Shown piece by piece: positions 26,586 to 35,690 of a stretch of DNA of 64,000 bases. The notes under the pieces are model-generated. The model was not told the origin of the DNA. It made no database searches and was given only the letters and a program-made list of their open reading frames with translations. Positions within the stretch are counted from its first letter, which is position 1, and each line of letters starts with the position of its first letter. The position numbers and the translations under genes are program-made. This stretch comes from an uncultured Acetatifactor sp. (lineage in GTDB: Bacteria > Bacillota > Clostridia > Lachnospirales > Lachnospiraceae). Location: assembly GCA_910577185.1 (NCBI GenBank), contig CAJTLR010000013.1, forward strand, positions 14,432 through 78,431. Reading direction: 5' to 3'.

Positions 26586-29500
26586 ATGCGGAGCACATGG
26601 CCGGAATGGAAAGTGATGGAGGGATATGGAATCGACTGGGAGAGCGGAGCTGCCGTAACCGGGGAGGGCAGTGCCTGCACCCTGCATTTCTACCAGGCTT
26701 TTCCGGGAGACATGCTGCGGCTTCTGGACCAGGAATACGAATACGCGGTGGCGGTATATGAGAAAAAGACGGATTCCAGATATCTCTATACCTATGATTA
26801 TGAGCCGGAAGAGAACTGGACCACTTATAACGGGGCCCTTTCCCGGAAAGAATTTTCCCGGGGAACCTATGTGTTTCAGCATAACCTGTATTTCCGGGTG
26901 GTGATACGGCGGCAGCCGGAGACGGAAGCGCCCGCAACAGGGAAGGCAGGGACGCCGGCAGAAAAAGGGACGGCCGCAGGAACCGCCCGGCACAGGGCGC
27001 CGGAAAAAAGCATGCAGCTGTCCCGGATCCTGCAGTGGGAAAAGGGTGCGCCGCTGCGGCGTGAACAGTATATTCAGTGGAAGGAAGCCCGCCGGGGCCG
27101 GCTGTTCAGGGAAGAGCTGGAAGAAACCGTCCGGACCGTGCAGGCCCAGCAGACAGACGAGACGTTAAACTTTCTGGTGATGACAGACAATCATTATACC
27201 GTCAATGGCACCTGGGAGGACACGGCTTCCAACCTGCGCCGGGTGACGGAAGAGCTGCGGGCGGAGGGTGTGGAGCTGGACGGATTCATACACCTGGGAG
27301 ATGCCACGGATGGGATGGTTCCCGGGGAGGTTACCCGGGACTATGTGGGGGCCATGCAGGAAGATATCGCTGCGCTGGAAATGCCTTTTTACTATGTATT
27401 GGGAAACCATGATTCCAATTATTTCAGGGGAAATCCGGACCGGTTTTCCGGGGAGCAGATGCGGGAGCTCTATCTTCCGGGGCGTGAGAGGAACTATTAC
27501 GAGCAGGATCTGGAATCCCGGCGGCTGCGCATGTTTTTTCTGGACTCCTTTGACCCCGGGGAAAATGTGCGGTATGGTTTTTCCGACCAGGAACTGGACT
27601 GGCTGGAAGGACGGCTGGAACAGACACCGCCGGACTGGCATGTACTGGTATACTCCCATGTGCCGCCCACACCCCGGCTGCACTACTGGAGCAAAGAAAT
27701 CCGGGGCAGCCGGAGACTGCTGCGGATTTTGAAACGGTACCAGATCCGTACCCGGGAACTGACAGGAGGGGAAGGGAATCTGCTGGGTTTTATTCACGGG
27801 CATAATCATGCCGACCAGACGGATTACGAAGAAGGGTTTCCCATCATATCCGTGGGGTGCGGCAAATGCGAATATTTTGAGGACAAAAAGCCTTCGGGAT
27901 CTGTCACCTGGGAGCGGGAGAGAGACAGTGTCTCCCAGGAACTGTGGGATGTGCTGGTGGTATCCGTAAAAAACGAAACCCTGGATTTTGTCCGTTTCGG
28001 AGCAGGGGAGAACCGTCATATTTCAAATAATGCATATAAGGACAGGAGAATAGAAATACCCATGAAGAAAGTGATTACGTATGGGACTTTCGATTTGTTC
28101 CATGAAGGCCATTACAATATATTGAAACGTGCCAAGGCCCTGGGAGATTACCTGATTGTGGGTGTCACCACGGAGTATTATGACGAACAGAGAGGGAAAC
28201 TTAATATCGTGGATTCCCTGCTTGAGAGAATCGAGAATGTGCGGGAAACCGGGCTGGTGGACCAGATCATCATCGAAGACCACGAGGGGCAGAAGATAGA
28301 GGATGCCCAGAAGTACGGCGTGGACATTTTTACGGTGGGGTCTGACTGGGTGGGCGTGTTTGACTATCTGAAGGCCTACTGCCAGGTGGTTTATCTGGAG
28401 CGGACGCCGGACATTTCCTCCACCATGCTCCGGAAGGGAAAATTTCCCATTATCCGCATGGGCGTGGTGGGAAGCGGACGGATTGCGCCCCGGTTTGTGG
28501 CAGAGGCAAAATTTGTCAGCGGCCTGAATGTGCAGAGTGTGTATAATCCGCACAAGGAAGCGGCAGGGAAATTCGGGACGGAACATTTTCTGGACGCGTA
28601 CAGTGATTCTTTTGAGGAGTTTCTGGAATCCGTGGACGCCATTTATATCGCCACTCCCCATGAGACCCATTATGATTACACCAGAAGGGCGCTGGCGGCG
28701 GGAAAGCATGTGCTGTGTGAGAAACCCATGGCGTTTACGGTGGAACTGACGAAAGAGCTGTTCGACCTGGCCAAAAAGAAGAACCTGGTGCTGATGGAGG
28801 GCATCAAGACAGCATACTGTCCCGGTTTTGCGCAGATGATCAACATTGCCAAAAGCGGGAAGATCGGGGAGATAAAGGATGTGGAGGCCTGCTTTTCCCG
28901 CCTGACCCCGCCTTATATGCGTGAGATGATGGATACCCGGTACGGCGGCGCTTTCCTGGAATTTGGCAGTTATACCATGCTTCCCATCATCAAGCTTCTG
29001 GGAGCGCAGTATGAGAACGTGAAAGTGAGCAGCATCCTGGCAGAAAACGGGGTGGATCTGTATACAAAGATATATTTTGACTATCCGGGAGGTATGGCAA
29101 CCTCCAAGACAGGACTTGGAGTGAAATCGGAAGGACAGCTTCTGATTTCAGGTACCAAGGGCTATATTCTGGCGGAATCCCCCTGGTGGCTCACCAGAAA
29201 ATTCCAGGTGCGCTATGAGGATCCCACCCAGATCGAGACTTATTCGCCCAAATTCCTGGGAGATGGCCTGCGGTATGAGATCAGTGAATTTGCATCCAGA
29301 ATCAACGGAAGGGGTACGCACAACTTCCGTCTCACGGAAGAAGAATCCATTGCCATGGCAGAGGTGGTGGAGCGTTTTATGGAGGAGCGGCATCTGCAGC
29401 GTGCCAGGATGAAAGAGAAGAACCGGGCTTCGGGAGTGAAGATATGGGCCCACAGGGGATGCAGTTACCGGTTTCCGGAAAATACCCTGGAAGCGTTCGG

Positions 29501-30221
29501 CGCCGCATGCGAAGTGCCGGGACTTGCCGGGATTGAGCTGGATATCCAGCTGACCCGGGACGGACAGCTGGTGGTATTCCATGATGAGACGGTGAACCGG
29601 CTCATGGACGCTTCGGGCAATGTGCGGGATTACACCCTGGAGGAATTAAAGGCCATGCGGTTTAAAGACTGGGTGCGGCTGCAAAATAAGGAAGAGAGCC
29701 CAACCCGGGCCATGCCGCGGATTCCCGCCATGGCGGAGGTGCTGGAGCTGGTCAGGCCCTATGCCAGAAAATACGGTGTGCAGATCAATATAGAACTGAA
29801 AAACAGTATTGTGGCATACGAGGGAATGGAAGAAAAAATTCTGGCCCTGGTAAAGGAATACGGCATGGAAGAAAATGTGGTGTATTCTTCTTTTAACGGA
29901 GAGTCCGTGAAGAAGCTGAAAATGCTGGACCAAGGTGTGCGCACGGGAATTTTACAGCCGGGAATCGGGGACTGCCTGAGACTTTTTGCACAGACCGGGG
30001 CAGACGACCTGCATCCGGGCGTGGACAGCATGCTGGAGGACAGCGCGGCAGGGCTGAAGCTGCCGGAGGGCGCCAGGGTAAGGGCCTGGAACGGCAGGGA
30101 ACCTCTGTATGGGCAGGTACGGCAGTATGTGGTCTTTGACCTGGGAAAGATGAAGAAAAACGGGGTTACGGATTTCATCACCAATGTGCCGGAGGAATAT
30201 CTGGGGGAACAAGATGATTAA
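26586..30221 (+). CDS. Multidomain protein: metallophosphoesterase, TagD-like cytidylyltransferase, Gfo/Idh/MocA oxidoreductase, GDPD
   Basis: One open frame of 1,211 codons encodes at least four recognisable domains. Residues 1-110 are an unassigned beta-rich region, followed by an Ala/Gly/Pro linker. Residues about 195-475 are a calcineurin-like phosphoesterase (MTDNHYTV, HLGDATDG, LGNHDSN, YSHVPP, HGHNHAD). Residues 493-620 match glycerol-3-phosphate cytidylyltransferase (ITYGTFDLFHEGHYNILKRA, and DISSTMLRKG). Residues 622-935 are a Gfo/Idh/MocA NAD(P)-dependent oxidoreductase (GVVGSGRIAPRF, HVLCEKPMA). Residues 951-1211 are a glycerophosphodiesterase (WAHRGCSYRFPENTLEAF, ELDIQLTRDGQLVVFHD). 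An ATG at 28062 with GGACAGGAG upstream could start a separate 719-aa product, although the spacing is long. The set suggests recovery of glycerol phosphate and its activation to a CDP-polyol. Confidence 0.85.
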   Translation: MRSTWPEWKVMEGYGIDWESGAAVTGEGSACTLHFYQAFPGDMLRLLDQEYEYAVAVYEKKTDSRYLYTYDYEPEENWTTYNGALSRKEFSRGTYVFQHNLYFRVVIRRQPETEAPATGKAGTPAEKGTAAGTARHRAPEKSMQLSRILQWEKGAPLRREQYIQWKEARRGRLFREELEETVRTVQAQQTDETLNFLVMTDNHYTVNGTWEDTASNLRRVTEELRAEGVELDGFIHLGDATDGMVPGEVTRDYVGAMQEDIAALEMPFYYVLGNHDSNYFRGNPDRFSGEQMRELYLPGRERNYYEQDLESRRLRMFFLDSFDPGENVRYGFSDQELDWLEGRLEQTPPDWHVLVYSHVPPTPRLHYWSKEIRGSRRLLRILKRYQIRTRELTGGEGNLLGFIHGHNHADQTDYEEGFPIISVGCGKCEYFEDKKPSGSVTWERERDSVSQELWDVLVVSVKNETLDFVRFGAGENRHISNNAYKDRRIEIPMKKVITYGTFDLFHEGHYNILKRAKALGDYLIVGVTTEYYDEQRGKLNIVDSLLERIENVRETGLVDQIIIEDHEGQKIEDAQKYGVDIFTVGSDWVGVFDYLKAYCQVVYLERTPDISSTMLRKGKFPIIRMGVVGSGRIAPRFVAEAKFVSGLNVQSVYNPHKEAAGKFGTEHFLDAYSDSFEEFLESVDAIYIATPHETHYDYTRRALAAGKHVLCEKPMAFTVELTKELFDLAKKKNLVLMEGIKTAYCPGFAQMINIAKSGKIGEIKDVEACFSRLTPPYMREMMDTRYGGAFLEFGSYTMLPIIKLLGAQYENVKVSSILAENGVDLYTKIYFDYPGGMATSKTGLGVKSEGQLLISGTKGYILAESPWWLTRKFQVRYEDPTQIETYSPKFLGDGLRYEISEFASRINGRGTHNFRLTEEESIAMAEVVERFMEERHLQRARMKEKNRASGVKIWAHRGCSYRFPENTLEAFGAACEVPGLAGIELDIQLTRDGQLVVFHDETVNRLMDASGNVRDYTLEELKAMRFKDWVRLQNKEESPTRAMPRIPAMAEVLELVRPYARKYGVQINIELKNSIVAYEGMEEKILALVKEYGMEENVVYSSFNGESVKKLKMLDQGVRTGILQPGIGDCLRLFAQTGADDLHPGVDSMLEDSAAGLKLPEGARVRAWNGREPLYGQVRQYVVFDLGKMKKNGVTDFITNVPEEYLGEQDD

Positions 30222-32175
30222 ATATGTGAAGAAACAGATCATGGAATTGCTGGATACCTTGATGGAAGCAAGGGAGACCGTGCAGATGGTCATCGGGCAG
30301 CATGATGACGCAGGACTGATGAATGTGCTGGCAGACGCCCAGGAAGCGGCGGTGGCTGTGGGAAATCAGCTGGAGGAGGCTGCGGAAAACGGAAATGCCG
30401 ACGGGGACGTGACGCAGGAGACCATAAGCATTCTGGAGAAATACTGTGAACTGCTCTGGAGAGTGACCCAGGAGGAAGGAGCGCAGGAACGGCTTTTGCT
30501 GGTGGCGGAGGGCTGGGGACTTCTGGAGGAGGTGCAGCGGAATGTGACGCGTCTTTCGGAGCAGATTCCCGTAGTGTTCATGCCGTACAAGGCTTCCATG
30601 TGGGACTGCATGGAGAGTGTGTGGGAGGCGGCCCGGGAGGACCCGGACTGTGCGCCTTTTGTGGTGCCCATTCCCTATTATGATACCCAGGAGGGGAAGA
30701 TTACCGCCACACACTATGAGGGGGACCAGTTTCCTGCCTATGTAAGGGTGACGGATTATCAGAATTTTCCCCTGGAGGAGATACATCCCGGGGCAATTTT
30801 CATCCACAATCCTTTTGACGATTATAATAAAGTTACCAGCGTGCCTCCGCAGTTTTATTCCGGGGAATTAAAAAAATGTACGGACAGACTGATTTATATT
30901 CCTTATTATGTTACCGGGGAAGCGGTGTATGTGACACACAGATACATTCCACCGTATGATAATATGGATTTTATCGTTACACAGTGCGAAAATATGATTG
31001 CATCCTACTCTGCAGAACTGCCGCGGGAGAAATTTCTGCCTTTCGGAAGCCCTGTGGCAGACCGGATCCTGAAGCTGGAGAATGCCAGGCCCGAGATTCC
31101 GGAAAGCTGGAAATCCCAGCTGAAAAACGGCCAGGATTTCGGCAGTGACAGGGCGGTGATGCTGAACACCAGTATCTCTCTTCTGATGAAGGAGAAGGAC
31201 CGGTTTCTGGACAAGATAGAATACTTGTTTGATGTGGCAAAGCGCAGCCAGGGAATTACTCTGGTGTGGAGGCCCCATCCCCTGCTGTATGCTTCGGCCC
31301 AGTCCCTGGGGGAGGCATATGCCGCAAGGCTGGGGGAACTGGAGAGAAAATTTTCCCAGGATAAAATCGGTGTGCTGGACAAAAATCCGGATGTGGGAGT
31401 CACGGTGGCGCTCTGTGATGCCTATCTGGGAGAGACGGCGTCTTCCATGATACATATGTTCGGCATTGCCGGAAAGCCCAGATTCTACACCAATCTGATG
31501 ATTCCCGAGAGGAAGAAGAATCCGGGCGATACCAGGTACTATGTGAGCGCATTCTGCCAGACCGGGGAGAAAGAATATTATGTACTGGACAGAACCGGCT
31601 GGATTGTGGAAAAGAACAGGGACACGGACAAGGTGACGCCACTGGTGCGCATTCCGGGCAGGGAGACGGTCAGGGGCAGGGCCTATAAAAAGATGGAGAT
31701 CAGGGAGAACTGTCTGTGGGTCTATCCTGATAATGCCAGGGGAACTTTTATTTATGATCTGAAGACCGGAAAAATGCGGAAGGTATATGAGCCGGAAGAG
31801 GCAGGATGGAAAGGGCCGGGGGAAGACTCCCGGAAAGAGGCATCTTCCGGGGAAGGCGATGTGTATCTTCAGGAAGGACTTTTTTTCCGGGACGGACCGG
31901 TGGTGCAGGAGGGGGCCTTTTTCCTGGACGTGGGAAGGGAATGCAGGGCTTACATTCAGGCGGAGCGGTTTAAGAGAGGAAATTTAAACCACGAGTGGAA
32001 TGAGAACGATACAAACACCACGGAGGATTATTTTAACTTTCTGGTGTCTGCGCAGGACAGCGAACTGGTGGGATACCAGGGAGCGTATCCGGTGTGGCTG
32101 GCCAGCCTGGACGGAAGCTGCGGCAGGAAGGTCATGCAGGCAGTGAAGGAAAGTATCGGGAAGCGCCGGGCCTGA
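30214..32175 (+). CDS. Large GT-B/CDP-glycerol-transferase-like protein with C-terminal propeller-like segment
   Basis: The 653-aa protein starts within the end of the previous gene (8-base overlap; GGGGGAAC upstream). The first 110 residues are helical. The middle (VVFMPYKASMWDCMES, FVVPIPYYDT, GAIFIHNPFDDYN, then WRPHPLL and AYLGETASSMIHMFGIAGKP) resembles the GT-B fold of CDP-glycerol glycerophosphotransferases, including the late DxxSS-like ETASS motif. The C-terminal quarter has short repeats of a W/Y-rich kind (CLWVYPDN, TFIYDLKTGKM), similar to propeller blades. It is paralogous to the next gene. Exact reaction unknown; transfer of a phosphopolyol is an inference. Confidence 0.6.
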   Translation: MIKYVKKQIMELLDTLMEARETVQMVIGQHDDAGLMNVLADAQEAAVAVGNQLEEAAENGNADGDVTQETISILEKYCELLWRVTQEEGAQERLLLVAEGWGLLEEVQRNVTRLSEQIPVVFMPYKASMWDCMESVWEAAREDPDCAPFVVPIPYYDTQEGKITATHYEGDQFPAYVRVTDYQNFPLEEIHPGAIFIHNPFDDYNKVTSVPPQFYSGELKKCTDRLIYIPYYVTGEAVYVTHRYIPPYDNMDFIVTQCENMIASYSAELPREKFLPFGSPVADRILKLENARPEIPESWKSQLKNGQDFGSDRAVMLNTSISLLMKEKDRFLDKIEYLFDVAKRSQGITLVWRPHPLLYASAQSLGEAYAARLGELERKFSQDKIGVLDKNPDVGVTVALCDAYLGETASSMIHMFGIAGKPRFYTNLMIPERKKNPGDTRYYVSAFCQTGEKEYYVLDRTGWIVEKNRDTDKVTPLVRIPGRETVRGRAYKKMEIRENCLWVYPDNARGTFIYDLKTGKMRKVYEPEEAGWKGPGEDSRKEASSGEGDVYLQEGLFFRDGPVVQEGAFFLDVGRECRAYIQAERFKRGNLNHEWNENDTNTTEDYFNFLVSAQDSELVGYQGAYPVWLASLDGSCGRKVMQAVKESIGKRRA

Positions 32176-32371
32176 GAGGGAAAGCGCCGGGAAGCAGCCG
32201 GGATCTGTCTGTCAGACACGCAGAGACCGGGCATCCCGCAGGGTGCGCCCCATATTCCATGGAAGACGGCCGGGCGACCCTGCCGTCTGCGGGAACACCG
32301 GAAGGAGAAAGCCGTATGGAAAACAGGATGAAGAGGAGAAATGCTGACAGGAGAGGGACGGGAGCCGGAAA

Positions 32372-34675
32372 ATGACAGAGCAGAAAAAGGTACTTTTTAT
32401 TGTATATAAGACAGAGTGGTGGGGATGTCTGGACAGTCTCTGCAGACAGGAATGCAGGGAGAAAGGAACTACCTGCTATGTGATGCCGGTTCCGCGGTAT
32501 GAGAGGGATCCGGGGACTCTTGAGATGAATACGGCCAAGAAGCATTACAAGCCGGAACAGCTGGCGCCGCTGGTACCTGAAGGCGCGGTATTTATCGGGA
32601 ACTGGGAGCAGTTTCCCATGAACCAGGGATTTGACAAAATTTATATCCACAATCCTTATGACAATGCCAATGTGATGGACACGGTGGATGTGCTGTTCTA
32701 TTCCGTAAATCTGAAGACATTTACCAAAAAGCTGATCTATGTGCCGCATGTACTCTGCTTTGGCGGGGTTCCGATGGAGTTCAACGAGCTTCCCGTGTAT
32801 GAAAATGTGGATGCGGTGTACCTGCCCCTGAAGCGGGCAAAATATTCCCTGGAGCAGAAATATGATGGGAAGGTGGAGGCAGTGCCTTCCGGCATTCCGG
32901 AGTATCTTGACAGGATTGCGGCACAGATTGCGGAGGAAAAACGGCAAAGCGGGAGCCGGGAGGAAGATGCCAGGAAAACGCTGCTGTACTGTGTTTCCTT
33001 TAATAATCTGTACTATGGCGCGGAACGGCAGATCCAGAAAATGTGGGATATATTTGAATATGCCAGGAAAAACAAGGATATCAGACTGATATTCCGGCCG
33101 GATGAGGATATTCCAGCCAGGTTCCCGTGGCTGCATCCATCCGTGACGGAAGGATATAAGAAGCTGGTTGCCTATTTTAAAAAGTACAATATCGGTATCT
33201 ATGATCAGTCGCCGGATGTGTACCGGACGGCAGTGGAAGCCGACGGATACATGGGAGCACATTATCATTCCACATTGTTCAATATCCAGGGGAAGTATGT
33301 CCTGGGTCTGGATAATATTCAGAGGCCGGTTCCTTCCATGGACGCCAGGTGTGTGCCCATTCTGTGGGACGCGGAGGTCCGGGAGGATGAGCAGGGGATA
33401 GAGATTTTGTTTGTTCCGGACAGAACCCGCCTGATCTGCCGGATGAGAATTCCGGAAGAAATGATTCAGGGCGGCGGGGAGCTGCCCGGGAAGAAGAAAG
33501 CAAAGAAGCATGTTCCGGGAGTGTCCAGGGGAGCAGAGGTGGAAGTCATTGCGCAGGTTCCGGATGATGTGTCCGGAGGACTGAACTACATCAATATCAG
33601 GAAAATCGGAAACTGCCTGTACCTGATTCCGTACAGTTCGGAAGGAATCTGGAAATACGATATGGAGACACGTATATTCAGCCAGCAATATCTGCCCGGT
33701 GCGGATAATATGTGCATGACAGCCACTTTTTCCCATGGAAAGTATTTGTATATGATTCCCAGGTTTTATCCGGGCATTGTGAAATATGACACGGAGACGG
33801 AAGAACTGGAGGTTCTGGACGGCTGGATAGAGGAACTGGACCGGGATGTGGCGTCGGAGAACCGGAAAGAGCCGTATTTTGTGTGGGCGGTAAAACAGGA
33901 GGGAAATATGCTGTATATGGCATCCGCCAAACGGGATGCCTGGATGGAATTTGACATGGACAGTGACAGCTGGCAGGTCCGGTCAATGAATCTGCCCGGA
34001 AGGAGATTCCTTGACATGGTAAAGGACAAGGACAGTGTATGGCTGCTTCCCTACTGCGGAAATGAGATTCTGCGCTGGAACCGTGTCACCGGGGAGGGCT
34101 GTGTACTGTATTACACCGTGAATGCGGATTCGAAAAACGCTCCCTATGCCATGGGGCTGGATGCGGGGGACTTCGTGGCCGCATTTCCCCAGCAGGTTAC
34201 GGACCATGTGCTGCTGATTCCCAAATCCCTGGAGTCCCGGGGGGAGGTAACGGTATCCAAGGGTACGGCGCCCTTGCGGGAAAGGGATAAAATTGTGGAG
34301 AGAAAGGGGCTGATACCCTGCGGGGAGGGCGCTTTCCAGTCAGAGTACCAGCGCCAGAGAAAGACCGGCTATGAATTTGTGAAAAAGCTGGAGAGCGGCA
34401 GGATTCTGGCGTATGAATATTATGATGGTTCCTTTTTGGTGCTGAATGACCAGCTTCAGCCGCTGGCAAAAATTCCCTGCAGACTTCCCGCGGAGGCAGT
34501 GAGGGAGCAGGACGAAGCCATCTGGAAAGAGGCACAGTACAGGGGAGAATTCGGCGGCAATGTCAACGAAGGATATTCCATTCCGGCCATGATAGATTTT
34601 TTTGCGCGGCATGGCGGTGAAGACAGGGATAAAATCCGCAGGCATTATGAGAGATTTCTGGAAGGACTGTGGTGA
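32372..34675 (+). CDS. Paralogous GT-B-like protein with beta-propeller-like C-terminus
   Basis: This 767-aa protein shares with its upstream neighbour the motifs VMPVPRYERD, AVFIGNWEQF, IYIHNPYDNAN and ADGYMGAHYHSTLFN. Its N-terminal 380 residues look like a GT-B or CDP-glycerol-transferase fold. Residues about 400-620 contain at least four repeats of about 50 residues with the pattern LYLIPY...GIWKYDMET, LYMIPR...GIVKYDTET, LYMASA...WMEFDMDS and VWLLPY...ILRWNRVT, a beta-propeller signature. It begins about 196 bp after the previous gene, from an ATG following GGGAGCCGG. A propeller fused to a transferase could bind the acceptor glycan or protein. Confidence 0.6.
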   Translation: MTEQKKVLFIVYKTEWWGCLDSLCRQECREKGTTCYVMPVPRYERDPGTLEMNTAKKHYKPEQLAPLVPEGAVFIGNWEQFPMNQGFDKIYIHNPYDNANVMDTVDVLFYSVNLKTFTKKLIYVPHVLCFGGVPMEFNELPVYENVDAVYLPLKRAKYSLEQKYDGKVEAVPSGIPEYLDRIAAQIAEEKRQSGSREEDARKTLLYCVSFNNLYYGAERQIQKMWDIFEYARKNKDIRLIFRPDEDIPARFPWLHPSVTEGYKKLVAYFKKYNIGIYDQSPDVYRTAVEADGYMGAHYHSTLFNIQGKYVLGLDNIQRPVPSMDARCVPILWDAEVREDEQGIEILFVPDRTRLICRMRIPEEMIQGGGELPGKKKAKKHVPGVSRGAEVEVIAQVPDDVSGGLNYINIRKIGNCLYLIPYSSEGIWKYDMETRIFSQQYLPGADNMCMTATFSHGKYLYMIPRFYPGIVKYDTETEELEVLDGWIEELDRDVASENRKEPYFVWAVKQEGNMLYMASAKRDAWMEFDMDSDSWQVRSMNLPGRRFLDMVKDKDSVWLLPYCGNEILRWNRVTGEGCVLYYTVNADSKNAPYAMGLDAGDFVAAFPQQVTDHVLLIPKSLESRGEVTVSKGTAPLRERDKIVERKGLIPCGEGAFQSEYQRQRKTGYEFVKKLESGRILAYEYYDGSFLVLNDQLQPLAKIPCRLPAEAVREQDEAIWKEAQYRGEFGGNVNEGYSIPAMIDFFARHGGEDRDKIRRHYERFLEGLW

Positions 34676-34676
34676 G

Positions 34677-34710
34677 CCGGGGGCTCCGGCCCCCGGTCCG
34701 CCCGGGTTTT
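34677..34710 (+). terminator. Possible terminator after the propeller gene
   Basis: CCGGGGGC (34677-34684) pairs with GCCCCCGG (34689-34696) around TCCG, directly after the stop codon. The T-run that follows is short (TTTT at 34707), so termination may be partial. Confidence 0.45.
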
Positions 34711-34763
34711 CAGGAAAGGGACACAAAAATGTGCTTTTGGATTAAAAAGCGGCTTATCTAAAA

Positions 34764-34786
34764 GTATATATATCTTATTATATAAG
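34764..34786. repeat. 23-bp AT-rich repeat, copy 1
   Basis: GTATATATATCTTATTATAT followed by AAG recurs exactly at 38631-38653. It contains the dyad CTTAT-TAT-ATAAG. It lies in the 244-bp gap upstream of the IspD/TarI-like gene. Function unknown; it may be an operator, promoter core or recombination site. Confidence 0.7.
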
Positions 34787-34919
34787 ATGTGGGGTTCTCT
34801 GTCCGGCAGGGCGGGGAGCTGACACCTGCGGTCCCTGGCCGGGCGCACATGACACAAAAGCGGCTGCGCGGATCCGGTACACTGGCTGCGGGAATAAAAC
34901 GGAAGCATAGGAGCAGGAT

Positions 34920-35651
34920 GTGAATATTGCGGTTATTTTGGCTGCCGGCGTGGGGCAGCGGATGAGGAACAGCGGCTTGCCGAAGCAGTTTCTGAAGCTT
35001 ATGGGAAAGCCCATTGTAATTTACACACTGGAAAAATTTGAGGAGAATGAAGAGATTGACAAGGTCATCGTGGTGTGTCATGGCAGCTATATCGAGTACA
35101 TGCAGAATCTGCTCTCTCTTCACCGGATCAGAAAGGTCGTAAAAGTCATTGTAGGCGGCAGTGACCGGCAGGCCAGTCTGCAGAGGGGACTTTCCGCCAT
35201 TGTGGAAACCGGCGGAAAGCCGGAGGATATTGTGGTGATTCACGACGGTGTGCGGCCGCTGGTGGATCTGGCCACCATTCATGAAAATATCAGGGTTGCG
35301 GCGGAGTACGGCTGTGCGGTTACGGTTCACCCGGTGCGGGAGTCGGTGGTGATTACGGGAACGGAAGAAGCGGGAATGTCAGATTTCAAGAAGAGAACGG
35401 ATACGTATTCCATGACGGCTCCCCAGTCTTTCCAGCTGGGAAAGATTCTGGAGGCATACCAGAGGGCCGATCTGACAAACCAGAAAGGAATTCCGCTGCT
35501 GGATGCGGCCATGGTGTATGCACAGGCGGGAGGAGAGGTTCATCTGGTAAAGGAGCAGGGCACCAATATCAAGATTACCACCCCGGAAGATGTGTATTTT
35601 CTGAAAGCGATACTGGAACTGGAAGAGAATAAATATATTTTCGGGTTATAA
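34920..35651 (+). CDS. IspD/TarI-family cytidylyltransferase
   Basis: The 243-aa protein has the nucleotide-binding signature VILAAGVGQRM, then PKQFLKLMGKPIVIYTLEKF, the GGSDRQASLQRGL region, VIHDGVRPLV and the C-terminal IKITTPEDVYFLKAIL. These are shared by 2-C-methylerythritol-4-phosphate (IspD) and ribitol-5-phosphate (TarI) cytidylyltransferases. Its position between teichoic-acid-like genes argues for CDP-activation of a polyol or sugar phosphate rather than isoprenoid synthesis. The start is GTG at 34920, preceded by AGGAGCAGGA; the overlapping ATG reads straight into a stop. Confidence 0.85.
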   Translation: MNIAVILAAGVGQRMRNSGLPKQFLKLMGKPIVIYTLEKFEENEEIDKVIVVCHGSYIEYMQNLLSLHRIRKVVKVIVGGSDRQASLQRGLSAIVETGGKPEDIVVIHDGVRPLVDLATIHENIRVAAEYGCAVTVHPVRESVVITGTEEAGMSDFKKRTDTYSMTAPQSFQLGKILEAYQRADLTNQKGIPLLDAAMVYAQAGGEVHLVKEQGTNIKITTPEDVYFLKAILELEENKYIFGL

Positions 35652-35690
35652 GACCGCGCGGGGGCAGAAGATTAACAGGAGGGGCTGTGT

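Noticed and set aside
32132..33736. 534-codon minus-strand open frame opposite the propeller gene
   Set aside because: Antisense shadow of a supported gene, without recognisable domains.
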